From Streptomyces endocoffeicus (GTDB taxonomy: Bacteria; Actinomycetota; Actinomycetes; Streptomycetales; Streptomycetaceae): a stretch of 64,000 nucleotides of DNA. A program made the position numbers and the translations under genes. The stretch's first letter is position 1; every line of letters begins with the position of its first letter. The notes under the pieces are model-generated. The model was not told the origin of the DNA. It searched no databases and saw only the letters and a list, made by a program, of their open reading frames with translations. The stretch is from contig NZ_JAERRG010000001.1 in NCBI RefSeq assembly GCF_016741935.1, positions 1,922,001 through 1,986,000 of the forward strand. The letters are read 5' to 3'. Below, in pieces: positions 1-7,425 of the stretch.

Positions 1-367
1 GGACCGGCCGCTGCCAGGAGAGGTCGTACAGCAGGGGGCGGCGCAGGCGCCCGAGTTCCAGGACATCCCGGAATCCCCGCGTGGTCACCAGGGCGGTACG
101 CGCTCCCCGCATCTCCAGAATGGCGTTGGTGGCCACCGTGGTGGCGTGCAGCATCGCCGTGACCTGGTGCGGGAGCGCGTCCGCCGCGGAGAGCGCGGCC
201 CGGGTTCCGCCGAGGACGCCGCTGCCGAAGTCCGGCGGTGTGGAGAGGACCTTCACGGGGACGACCCGGCCTCCCGGGCCCAGAGCGATGACATCGGTGA
301 AGGTCCCACCGATGTCGGCGGCGACTCGCCAGCTTCCGTCGGGATCGGTCAAAGCGGGTCCTGGCAT
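1..367 (-). CDS. Hydantoinase/oxoprolinase N-terminal part (HyuA family), truncated by window edge
   Basis: Reading from an ATG at 367 gives 122 residues that run off the left edge. The protein opens with an actin-fold phosphate-1 motif (DIGGTFTDV, about residues 18-26), the signature of the HyuA/5-oxoprolinase family, followed by HATTVATNAILEMRG and TTRGFRDVLELGR, both typical of the N-terminal half. Family members hydrolyse cyclic amides such as hydantoins or 5-oxoproline in an ATP-dependent way, usually with a HyuB partner that would lie outside the window. A perfect TGAGATCTCA palindrome 80 bp upstream suggests control by the GntR protein encoded at 2305-3018. Substrate is not predictable. 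Confidence 0.88.
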   Translation of the reverse strand, partial: MPGPALTDPDGSWRVAADIGGTFTDVIALGPGGRVVPVKVLSTPPDFGSGVLGGTRAALSAADALPHQVTAMLHATTVATNAILEMRGARTALVTTRGFRDVLELGRLRRPLLYDLSWQRPV

Positions 368-446
368 GTTCGGCTCCTTGAAAGGCGGCCCTGGAGGGCT
401 CCCTCGCGCCGCCCCTCCGGCAGCTGCGATGACCATAAGGCAGATG

Positions 447-456
447 TGAGATCTCA
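447..456. promoter_or_regulatory. Putative GntR operator TGAGATCTCA
   Basis: A perfect 10-bp palindrome lies between the hydantoinase start (367) and the end of the aminotransferase (528). Near copies occur at 2234-2243 and 3038-3047, in front of other genes of the same small set. FCD-type GntR proteins commonly bind short palindromes of this kind. Assignment to the local GntR is inference. Confidence 0.55.
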
Positions 457-527
457 GCAATGAGTGGTTAAGATCTTTGTTGTGGGTGCGGCACTTTGCC
501 GTACCGCGCGCGTCACTTCCGTTCCCG

Positions 528-1706
528 CTACTCCGCGACAGGCGGGCGGGCCACTACGCCGTCCCCACTCCCCCGCCTCAACTCCCCGAGCCGCCGCCCC
601 ACTTCCTCGAGGTCGGCGGCGGATCCCCCGTACACCATGCGGACGTGGGTATCCGGCCCCGCGAAGGCGTCTCCCGCGATGGCCGTCATGCCGTGATCCA
701 GCAGCAGCCGCTCCAACCCGCGCCCACGGAATCGAAGCGGGGTGCAGTCGGCGAAGACGAAGACGCCGGCGTCGGGGCGCACCGAAGCGAGGCCGGCACT
801 CTCCAGCCCGCCGCGGAGAATGTCACGCCTGGCCCGCATGGTGGCGAACTCTTGTTCGATCCAGTGTTGCGGGCCGGTCATGACGGCATGCGCCGCGGCC
901 TGGGCCACGTCACCGACGTTGATGGCGTCCCATTCGAAGGCATGGTGTATCGGCTTCAGCAGGTGGGCGGGGGCGTGCACATAGCCGACCCGCCAGCTGG
1001 TGAAGGCGTAGTTCTTGCTGAGGCTGGTCACGGTGACCAGGTCCGGATGGTGATCGCGCAGCAGCATTTGCGGCACATAACCGGGCCCGTCCCATACATA
1101 CCGCTCGTAGGACTCGTCGGAGAAGACGGTCAGACCGTGGCGGGCGGCGATACCGAGAAGCTGACACAGCCGCTCCCGGCTGGGCACATAACCGGTCGGA
1201 TTGTTGGGGTTGCAGATCAGCAGCGCCCGGGTGGCCGGAGTGATCGCGGCCTCGACAGCCGCCGGGACATGGTCCCAGCCGCGGCTCTCGTCGGACGGTA
1301 CGTACACCGGCCGGGCTCCCGCCAGGCGGACCATGCCGTCGAAGAAATAGCTCGGCGCGGGGATCACGACTTCGTCGCCCGGCGACAGCAGAGCCCTCAG
1401 CGCCACGCTCATCCCGTGCTGGGCGCCGTGGGTGATCAGCAGTTCGCGCCCCGGGTCCACGGCGAGCCCGTACGCGGCCCTCAGACGGGAAGCGATCGCC
1501 TGGCGGAGTTCCTCGGAACCGCGGCTGCTCCGGGGGAACACCTCACTCGCGGCAGTCCGCACCGCCTCCACGACGTGTTCCGGCATGGGCAGCATCGGCA
1601 CGCCCCGGAAGGGGACCATGGCCGCATGGCCCGGCACTGCCATCCGGGCAGGTGCCATCCGGGCACGGTCGGCGAGTTCGAGAGCCGGCAGACGTTCCAG
1701 CTTCAT
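528..1706 (-). CDS. PLP-dependent aminotransferase, class I/II (fold type I)
   Basis: A 392-aa protein from the ATG at 1706, with GAAGGGA as ribosome binding site; the longer open frame upstream overlaps the preceding gene. Fold-type-I landmarks are present: NPNNPTG (cofactor/substrate loop), FSDESYERYVW with the pyridine-binding Asp, and SLSKNYAFTSWRVGY with the Schiff-base Lys. It should transfer an amino group between an amino acid and a 2-oxo acid in the cytosol. It starts 10 bp after the RsbW-like ATPase gene and is probably cotranscribed with it. Substrate unknown; the nearby hydantoinase hints at amino acid or cyclic amide metabolism. Confidence 0.9.
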   Translation of the reverse strand: MKLERLPALELADRARMAPARMAVPGHAAMVPFRGVPMLPMPEHVVEAVRTAASEVFPRSSRGSEELRQAIASRLRAAYGLAVDPGRELLITHGAQHGMSVALRALLSPGDEVVIPAPSYFFDGMVRLAGARPVYVPSDESRGWDHVPAAVEAAITPATRALLICNPNNPTGYVPSRERLCQLLGIAARHGLTVFSDESYERYVWDGPGYVPQMLLRDHHPDLVTVTSLSKNYAFTSWRVGYVHAPAHLLKPIHHAFEWDAINVGDVAQAAAHAVMTGPQHWIEQEFATMRARRDILRGGLESAGLASVRPDAGVFVFADCTPLRFRGRGLERLLLDHGMTAIAGDAFAGPDTHVRMVYGGSAADLEEVGRRLGELRRGSGDGVVARPPVAE

Positions 1707-1716
1707 CAGGTTCCCT

Positions 1717-2169
1717 TCACGGATCTTGGTGCGCCGGGCAGCCGGGCAGCCGGGCCCAGACGGTCTTGCCGTCGGGATGCCGTTCGGCCGTGAGACTCCC
1801 GCCGCATTCGGTGAGCAGTGCGTCGACGATCGCCGCTCCGCGGCCGTGGGTGGCCTCCGGGGAGGCGGCCGTCGGCCTCGGAACGTCGCGCGAGTTGTCG
1901 CGGACACCGAGTTCCAGCGTTCCGTCCTCGCCGATCCTGAGGATCACGACGATGCTCGGCGTGAACACGCCGGCGTGATGCACGGCGTTGGTCACCAACT
2001 CCGAGGCGATGAGGCCGACGGTGTGGATCAGCTCGCCCCCCTCGGGGATTCCCCACTCGAGGAGGGTCTCCACCAGGGCACTCCGGACCACGGGCACGTC
2101 GGCGGCGGAAGGCGGCAGGGAGAATGTCCGGTCGGTCCGGCGGAGCGCTGTGGCGTTCATAGCGATCAT
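1717..2169 (-). CDS. RsbW/SpoIIAB-like ATP-binding protein (HATPase_c)
   Basis: A 150-aa single-domain GHKL ATPase. The N-box is visible as IASELVTNAVHHA and the G1-type motif as LGVRDNSRDVP, with a degenerate G2 loop near HGRGAAIVDAL. Such stand-alone histidine-kinase-like ATPases are abundant in Streptomyces and many are orphan anti-sigma-factor kinases; no partner sigma or anti-anti-sigma gene lies nearby. Start could be the ATG at 2169 or at 2160. A TGAGATCTTA site lies about 65 bp upstream. It leads a two-gene operon with the aminotransferase, an unusual pairing. Confidence 0.85.
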   Translation of the reverse strand: MIAMNATALRRTDRTFSLPPSAADVPVVRSALVETLLEWGIPEGGELIHTVGLIASELVTNAVHHAGVFTPSIVVILRIGEDGTLELGVRDNSRDVPRPTAASPEATHGRGAAIVDALLTECGGSLTAERHPDGKTVWARLPGCPAHQDP

Positions 2170-2233
2170 CTCGATGCGTCAGGGGGCAGGAGTCGGTTTC
2201 CACCCCCCAACTAGGATCTTAGATATCCATAAC

Positions 2234-2243
2234 TGAGATCTTA
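2234..2243. promoter_or_regulatory. Putative GntR operator TGAGATCTTA
   Basis: One mismatch from the perfect palindrome at 447-456. It sits in the 135-bp gap between the GntR gene end (2305) and the ATPase start (2169), where the promoter of the ATPase-aminotransferase operon is expected. A related GATCTTAGAT sequence lies just downstream at about 2214-2223. Confidence 0.5.
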
Positions 2244-2304
2244 CATCCGCTCGGAAAACCGCTTCAACCCCCTGGGCACGCGAAATGAGTCCGGCCCTCC
2301 GGGA

Positions 2305-3018
2305 TCAGGTGACGCTGATGCTGACCTCGGCGAGCGACGCATGAGACACGAGCTGGTCGATGATCTGCTCCTGGGCGGTCCGCGTTCTGGCGCCCATGGC
2401 CGCACGGGCCGCGGCCGCGTCACGGTCCCGGATCGCCTCGAGGATCTCCCGCCGCTGGTGCGCGGCCGGTCCCGAGAAGGGCAGGGACTTCAGCGTGATC
2501 CGCAGGACGCGCTCCAACTCGTCGAAGACCCGGATGATCGCCTGAGCCAGCATGTCATTGCCGCACCGGTTGGCGATGATCGCGTCGAACTCGAGGTTGG
2601 CGCGAAGGAACGCGTCGAGACTGGCCGGGTCCCCCGTCTCGTACGTGACCGACAGAAGCTCCTCCATCCGGGCGAGATCGCGCTCGGGGCAGCCGATCTC
2701 CGCCGCGAGACCCGCCGCCTCGACCTCCAGCAGCCGACGGAAGGCACAGAGGTCACGGGTCCCCTTGAGGGTGACCGGCAGGATGCGGTAGCCCGAGCGC
2801 GGCAACGCCTGCACCAGACCGTCCCGCTGCAGCCGGGTCAGTGCCTCCCGGGCGGGCATCGTGCTGGCACCGGCCCGGCGCGCGAGGGTCGACTTGGTGA
2901 CATGGGCGCCAGGCTCCAGCTCGAGTTCGATGATCTGGCGCTTGATGGTGGCGTATGCGCGCTCGGTGGCGCTGAGGCTCGGATGATCTTCGCTCAGGAT
3001 GGCCGGCAGATACTTCAC
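2305..3018 (-). CDS. GntR family transcriptional regulator, FCD (FadR-like) type
   Basis: A 237-aa regulator. Residues about 15-80 form the winged helix (SATERAYATIKRQIIELELEP with REALTRLQRDGLV), and residues about 90-225 form the helical FCD ligand domain (LCAFRRLLEVEAAGLAA, then FDAIIANRCGN). FCD regulators typically sense small carboxylates and repress neighbouring catabolic genes. A TGCGATCTCA site at 3038-3047, 20 bp before its start, suggests autoregulation. Similar sites at 447 and 2234 would place the hydantoinase and the aminotransferase operon under it. Confidence 0.92.
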   Translation of the reverse strand: MKYLPAILSEDHPSLSATERAYATIKRQIIELELEPGAHVTKSTLARRAGASTMPAREALTRLQRDGLVQALPRSGYRILPVTLKGTRDLCAFRRLLEVEAAGLAAEIGCPERDLARMEELLSVTYETGDPASLDAFLRANLEFDAIIANRCGNDMLAQAIIRVFDELERVLRITLKSLPFSGPAAHQRREILEAIRDRDAAAARAAMGARTRTAQEQIIDQLVSHASLAEVSISVT

Positions 3019-3037
3019 GCCTCTACCTTAGCGTAAT

Positions 3038-3047
3038 TGCGATCTCA
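3038..3047. promoter_or_regulatory. Putative GntR operator TGCGATCTCA
   Basis: One mismatch from TGAGATCTCA, located 20 bp upstream of the GntR start codon. It overlaps the stop codon of the metallo-hydrolase gene (3045). A second half-conserved copy, GAGATCTCA, lies inside the last codons of that gene at about 3061-3069. Position fits autorepression. Confidence 0.45.
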
Positions 3048-3959
3048 CAATCCTCGCCCGGAGATCTCAGTCAGGGTGAATCCGCCACCTCCCCGCCGGA
3101 CCTCCACGGCCCCCGCGGCACCCGCGAAGTGCGCGGGGACGACCAACTCCCTTTGATCGGCCGCGCGTTGGAGGATGCGCAGGCGGGTCGCCACCGCTTG
3201 TTCCGAGTCCAGGCACGCGGTGCTGTTGCAGCAGGGCTGGAGGATCTGCACCGGGCTGTGCAGCAGGTCTCCGACGAAGACGGCCCGGTCGCCGCCGGAG
3301 GCGAGCCGCAGCACGGACGAGCCGGGGGTGTGGCCGGGCGCGGATTCCAGGGTGAGGTGCTCGTCGATGCGGTGGGAACCGTCCCATCGCACGGCCTGTC
3401 CGGCCCGGTGGATGGGCGCGACGCTGTCCTCGTAGATCAGGCGGCCGTCGGCCTGCGAGCCGTTGCCGTACATGCCGTCCGGACCGAAGTGGAAGTCGTC
3501 GGCGGCCGGGATGAGGTACTGGGCATTGGGGAACGCCGGTATCCACTCCCCGTCCGCCTCGACGGTGTTCCCGCCGACATGGTCGATGTGCAGGTGGGTG
3601 TTGACGACGACGTCGACGTCCCGCGGGCGGACGCCGGCCTTCGCCAGACAGCCGAGAAGATCGCCCTGCCAGTGGTGGAACGGCGGCGAGCCCGGCCGTT
3701 CGCGCCCCTTGCCCACTCCCGTGTCGACCAGGACGGTCCGCCCGCCGCTGCGCAGCACCCAGGTCTGCAGCGCCAGCACCAGCCGGTCGGTATCCGGCTC
3801 CCAGTGGTCCGGCGCCAGCCAGTCCGCGTTGTCCTTCCACACCTCGCCGGCGGTCTCCGCGACCAGGTCGGGGACGGGCACGAACGGGCCCTGCCATTCC
3901 ACGACCCGGATGACCTCGACATCGCCCAGCACGAGGCGGTGCACACTCTCGTTCATCAT
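3045..3959 (-). CDS. Metallo-beta-lactamase-fold hydrolase
   Basis: About 304 aa from the paired ATG codons at 3959/3956; a longer frame to 3995 is less likely because it intrudes on the promoter. The zinc-binding signature is THLHIDHVGGN, with further ligands in ESAPGHTPGSS, FVGDLL and the late His in VVPAHFAG. The fold covers lactonases, glyoxalase II-like and other hydrolases, so the exact reaction is unknown; the layout resembles quorum-lactonase-like or alkyl-ester hydrolases. It is divergent from an AraC regulator, with twin direct repeats between them, so it is probably the target of that regulator. Confidence 0.87.
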   Translation of the reverse strand: MMNESVHRLVLGDVEVIRVVEWQGPFVPVPDLVAETAGEVWKDNADWLAPDHWEPDTDRLVLALQTWVLRSGGRTVLVDTGVGKGRERPGSPPFHHWQGDLLGCLAKAGVRPRDVDVVVNTHLHIDHVGGNTVEADGEWIPAFPNAQYLIPAADDFHFGPDGMYGNGSQADGRLIYEDSVAPIHRAGQAVRWDGSHRIDEHLTLESAPGHTPGSSVLRLASGGDRAVFVGDLLHSPVQILQPCCNSTACLDSEQAVATRLRILQRAADQRELVVPAHFAGAAGAVEVRRGGGGFTLTEISGRGL

Positions 3960-3995
3960 GAACTCGACCCTAGGAAGGCCATAAGAGCCTCTCAA

Positions 3996-4031
3996 TGCGC
4001 ATCCGGCTCACTGAGATACGCATCCGTCTCA
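3996..4031. promoter_or_regulatory. Twin 15-bp direct repeats, probable AraC-type binding site
   Basis: TGCGCATCCGGCTCA (3996-4010) and TACGCATCCGTCTCA (4017-4031) are direct repeats with starts exactly 21 bp apart, two helical turns. They lie in the 100-bp divergent promoter region between the metallo-hydrolase (3959) and the AraC gene (4060). Paired direct repeats at this spacing are the usual target of dimeric AraC-family activators. Confidence 0.6.
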
Positions 4032-4059
4032 TGTCTCATACGGAAGATACGCTGCATCA

Positions 4060-4986
4060 ATGGATGTGGTGAGCGACGCGATCTCCGCCATGCGTCTGGG
4101 GCACCCCTCGTCCCAGCGGCTGCGGATGAACGGCGGCGGGTGCACGCGGCTTGACCCGTTCGGCGGCGCGGGTTTTCACGTGGTGCTCAAGGGTGGTTGC
4201 CGGCTGCTGCCCGACGGCGGTGACCCGGTGTCCCTCGGCGTGGGTGACGCGGTGCTGCTCCCCCATGGCACCGGCCATGTGCTCGCCGACTCCCCGGCCG
4301 AGACGGAGATCCTCTGCGGGCAGTACCGGCTCGACTGCAGCCGCATCCACCCGCTTCTCGCGGAAATGCCCCGGGTCGTCCACCTTCCCAGCCGCGTGGG
4401 CGGCCACCTCGAGCTGCGCGCCGCGATCGACCTGCTCGCCGGTGAACTGGACGAGAGCCGGCCCGGCTCCTGCATCGCGCTGCCGAACCTGCTCGACCTG
4501 CTCCTCGTCTATATGATCCGCTCCTGGATGACCGAGGCCACCAGCGGAGCCTGGCCCCGCGTCCTGGGTGACCCGGTGACGGCCGCCGCGCTGCGGGCGC
4601 TGCACTCGGATCCGGCCGCCCCGTGGACCACCGAGCGCCTGGCCACGGAGGTGAACGTCTCCCGCCCCACCCTGGCGCGCCGGTTCACCACCCTGGTCGG
4701 CCGCCCGCCGATGGCGTACCTCACATGGTGGCGCATCATCCTGACCGCCACCCTGCTCCGGGACACTTCGGACACCCTGGCCTCCATCGCCGCCCGGGTC
4801 GGCTACGGCAGCCCGTACGCACTCTCACACGCCTTCCAGCGGGAGTTCGGTACCACCCCGGGGCGGTACCGCAAGGCCGCGGGCCGAGCACCCGCCGACC
4901 AGTCACCAGCCGAAGGAGGTGCCGGGCCCCCGGCGCGGGCCGGGGGCCGGGGTGGAGGGGGTCAGGGGGTCAGCGGTCGCAGCTGA
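4060..4986 (+). CDS. AraC family transcriptional regulator with N-terminal cupin
   Basis: A 308-aa protein. The N-terminal half is a cupin-type sensor (FHVVLKGGCRLL, then LGVGDAVLLPHGTGHVLAD, residues about 40-80). The C-terminal double helix-turn-helix spans about residues 175-280 (SRPTLARRFTTLVGRPP, then SIAARVGYGSPYALSHAFQREFG). The tail after 285 is Gly/Pro-rich and low complexity. The 3' end overlaps the convergent esterase gene by 17 bp. This architecture (Cupin_6-AraC) usually activates an adjacent divergent enzyme gene; here that is the metallo-hydrolase at 3045-3959. Confidence 0.92.
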   Translation: MDVVSDAISAMRLGHPSSQRLRMNGGGCTRLDPFGGAGFHVVLKGGCRLLPDGGDPVSLGVGDAVLLPHGTGHVLADSPAETEILCGQYRLDCSRIHPLLAEMPRVVHLPSRVGGHLELRAAIDLLAGELDESRPGSCIALPNLLDLLLVYMIRSWMTEATSGAWPRVLGDPVTAAALRALHSDPAAPWTTERLATEVNVSRPTLARRFTTLVGRPPMAYLTWWRIILTATLLRDTSDTLASIAARVGYGSPYALSHAFQREFGTTPGRYRKAAGRAPADQSPAEGGAGPPARAGGRGGGGQGVSGRS

Positions 4987-6229
4987 GGGCGCGGAGGGAG
5001 ATGGCGTCGCTCATGACCCGCATACCGGTGTCATTGGGGTGGAGGTGGTCGCCGATGTCGTAGGCGGGGAGCATTCGGGTGGGCGCCGCGGGGTCCCCGA
5101 CGGCCTTGTCGAAGTCGACGACCGCGTCGAACTCACCGCTGGTGCGGATGAAGGCGTTGACCTGTTGGCGGACCGTCTCGTCGACGGCCTCGTACTCCCG
5201 CCAGCCCTCGTACGGCATGACCGTCGCCCCGACCACGCACCTGCCACGCGCGTGGGACCTGGCGATGATCTGCCGGTAGCCGGCGATGAGGTCGTCGGCC
5301 GTGGGGCCCGGCGTGGCCTTGATGTCGTTGATGCCCTCCAGCAGGATCGTCGTGCGCACACCGGCCTGGGTGAGCACATCCCGGTCGAGTCGCTTCAGCG
5401 CGCTCTCGGCCGAGCCGTCGGCGAGGACCCTGTTGCCGGAGATTCCTTCGTTGGCCACGCCCTTGAGCCGGGAGCGGGGGTCGGCGAGCAGCCGCCGGGC
5501 GAGGAAGTCCGGCCAGCGGCGGTTGGTGTCCTGAGTGGAGGCGGAGCCGTCGGTGATCGAGTCGCCGAAGGCGACGACGGCGCCGGTGCCGCGCGGGGGC
5601 CGCACGACGGCGGCGTCCAGGTAGTACCAGGAGGTGATCTGCTGGGAGTAGGCGGCGGCGCCCTCCTCCGCGGCGTGGTCGCCGGCCGGTGCGACGTATT
5701 GGGTGGCACGGGCCCCCTTGTGGCCGGTCGCGAGGGTGCCCGCACCGCGCACATAGAGGCTGATCGCGAGGTCCGACTGGGGCTGGACGCGGCCCGGCAG
5801 CGGATCGCTGTACACGACGCCGCCCGCCGGTACGGTCACCGACGACGCGCCGCGGAAGGTCAGCCGTCCGTTGCTGCCGGGTACGACCGCCGCCCCGGAC
5901 TCGCGCACCCCGGCGTAGGCGTGGCCGAAGGTCACCGGCTGGTCGCCGTAGGCGTTGGAGAGCCGGATCCGCAGGTCCCGGCCGCCGACGCTGGTGTGGA
6001 CGACGAACCGGTAGGTCAGGTCCTGGGCGGCGGTTCCCGCCGGGTAGGCGCTGGAGGCCCAGGTGACGACGGAGGAGCGCGGGGCGGGGGGCGTCGCGGT
6101 CTGGACGGTGGACTGGTCGGTGGACTGGGCGGCGTAGGACTCGGTTCCGGTGGCCATGAAGGCCCCGAGGGCGGCGGCGGTCGCGGCCAGGAGGCCGAAG
6201 GCGCGTGCGGGTAAGCCCGGTCTCTGCAT
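4970..6229 (-). CDS. Secreted SGNH/GDSL-family esterase or lipase
   Basis: A 419-aa exported protein. Residues 1-33 look like a Sec signal peptide ending at SYA|AQ. A beta-rich N-terminal region (about 40-190) precedes the SGNH hydrolase domain. All four blocks are visible: AFGDSITDGS (nucleophile Ser), NEGISGNRVL (Gly), LLEGINDIK (Asn) and DHLHPNDTG (Asp/His). It should hydrolyse an ester bond outside the cell; substrate unknown. It is convergent with, and overlaps by 17 bp, the AraC gene. The 155 bp upstream contains its promoter, but I see no clear operator. Confidence 0.92.
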   Translation of the reverse strand: MQRPGLPARAFGLLAATAAALGAFMATGTESYAAQSTDQSTVQTATPPAPRSSVVTWASSAYPAGTAAQDLTYRFVVHTSVGGRDLRIRLSNAYGDQPVTFGHAYAGVRESGAAVVPGSNGRLTFRGASSVTVPAGGVVYSDPLPGRVQPQSDLAISLYVRGAGTLATGHKGARATQYVAPAGDHAAEEGAAAYSQQITSWYYLDAAVVRPPRGTGAVVAFGDSITDGSASTQDTNRRWPDFLARRLLADPRSRLKGVANEGISGNRVLADGSAESALKRLDRDVLTQAGVRTTILLEGINDIKATPGPTADDLIAGYRQIIARSHARGRCVVGATVMPYEGWREYEAVDETVRQQVNAFIRTSGEFDAVVDFDKAVGDPAAPTRMLPAYDIGDHLHPNDTGMRVMSDAISLRALSCDR

Positions 6230-6384
6230 GATGCGGCCTTTCCTTCTCTCGACAGTTCAGTGATCGGATGAATTGATACGCAATTCCGATCCGGCTGTCG
6301 AGAGAGAACGCCAAACTGCCCGGGATTAGCCGCTAGTCACCTCATGGTCATCGGATCTATTCGATGGACGTATGTACGGCGTCG

Positions 6385-7425
6385 TCATCGCACCCGCGTG
6401 TACCGATGCACACCGTCGGCGTGGGCCACCGCCGCCTGGCCCCGCAGTACCAGGACATCCAGGTGCGCGGCCGTCTCATTGACCGCGAGCATCTGGTTGA
6501 AGGCGCTCAACTCCCCGAACGGCACCGCCCGGCGCGTCCAGTCGAGCTTCCGCGCCACCGCGTGGGCGTCGAGCGTGTTCTCGCCCAGCGCCGTCAGGCT
6601 GCCGGCCAGCCGGTCGTCGTGGTGGGCGAGCAATTCGGCGACCCGGGTGTGGGTGGAGTCGGCGACCGGTCCGTGGGCGGGCAGCAGACGGGCGTCGGCG
6701 TAGCGGGTCATCAGCCGCAGGGAGTCCAGATAGTCGGCGAGCGGACGGCCACCGGGCTCGGCCAGCTCGAAGCCGATGGACGGGGTGATGTGCGGCAGGA
6801 CGTGGTCCCCGGAGAACACCAGCCCCCGCTGTTCGTCCAGGAAGACCACATGGCCCTTGGTGTGTCCGGGGGTGGGGACGACCCGCAGTTCGCGCTCGCC
6901 GAAGCGCAGGGTCTCCGCGCCGAGCCAGTGATCGGGGGCCTCCCAGACACTCGGGTCGTGGCCGCCGTGGTCCATCGCCTCGATGCGGTCGGCGAGTTCC
7001 CCGGCGCCCGCCGCGCGCAGGGTCCGCAGCGAGCCGACGGGCTGGTCGCTGCGCAGCCGGTCGAGCATCTCCAGGCCGGGGCGCTCCCCCGCGCCGAGGT
7101 AGACGCGCGAGCCGAGCAGCCGGCGCAGTTCCACCGCCTGGGTGTAGTGGTCGCGGTGGATGTGGGTGACCAGGATGTGGCTGATGGCGCCGAGGTCGCG
7201 GTCGATGGCGGCCAAGGCCTCCTCGAGCGCCTTGCGCGCCTCGGGGATCGCCCAGCCCCCGTCGATCATGACGATGCCGCCGTCGTCGGCCAGGCCCTCC
7301 AGCAGGTAGACGTTGACGGCCCGCAGGCCGTCGTCCGGCAGGGGCAGCGGCACTCGGTGCACCCCTGGCTGTACGGTCTGGATTCCGGCCGTCGCCCACG
7401 GAGCCTGGTCGAACCGCGCTGTCAT
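6385..7425 (-). CDS. Metallo-beta-lactamase-fold hydrolase in catabolic operon
   Basis: A 346-aa protein. The zinc site appears as VTHIHRDHYTQA, with PTPGHTKGHVVF and FSGDHVLPHI. The C-terminal part (LLPAHGPVADSTH onward) fits the LACTB2-like/glyoxalase-II-like subgroup, which often acts as thioesterase or hydrolase. It is the last gene of the operon starting at 10169, and its ATG overlaps the ligase stop by 4 bp, so translation is coupled. In this context hydrolysis of a CoA ester or lactone is plausible; this is inference. Confidence 0.87.
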   Translation of the reverse strand: MTARFDQAPWATAGIQTVQPGVHRVPLPLPDDGLRAVNVYLLEGLADDGGIVMIDGGWAIPEARKALEEALAAIDRDLGAISHILVTHIHRDHYTQAVELRRLLGSRVYLGAGERPGLEMLDRLRSDQPVGSLRTLRAAGAGELADRIEAMDHGGHDPSVWEAPDHWLGAETLRFGERELRVVPTPGHTKGHVVFLDEQRGLVFSGDHVLPHITPSIGFELAEPGGRPLADYLDSLRLMTRYADARLLPAHGPVADSTHTRVAELLAHHDDRLAGSLTALGENTLDAHAVARKLDWTRRAVPFGELSAFNQMLAVNETAAHLDVLVLRGQAAVAHADGVHRYTRVR

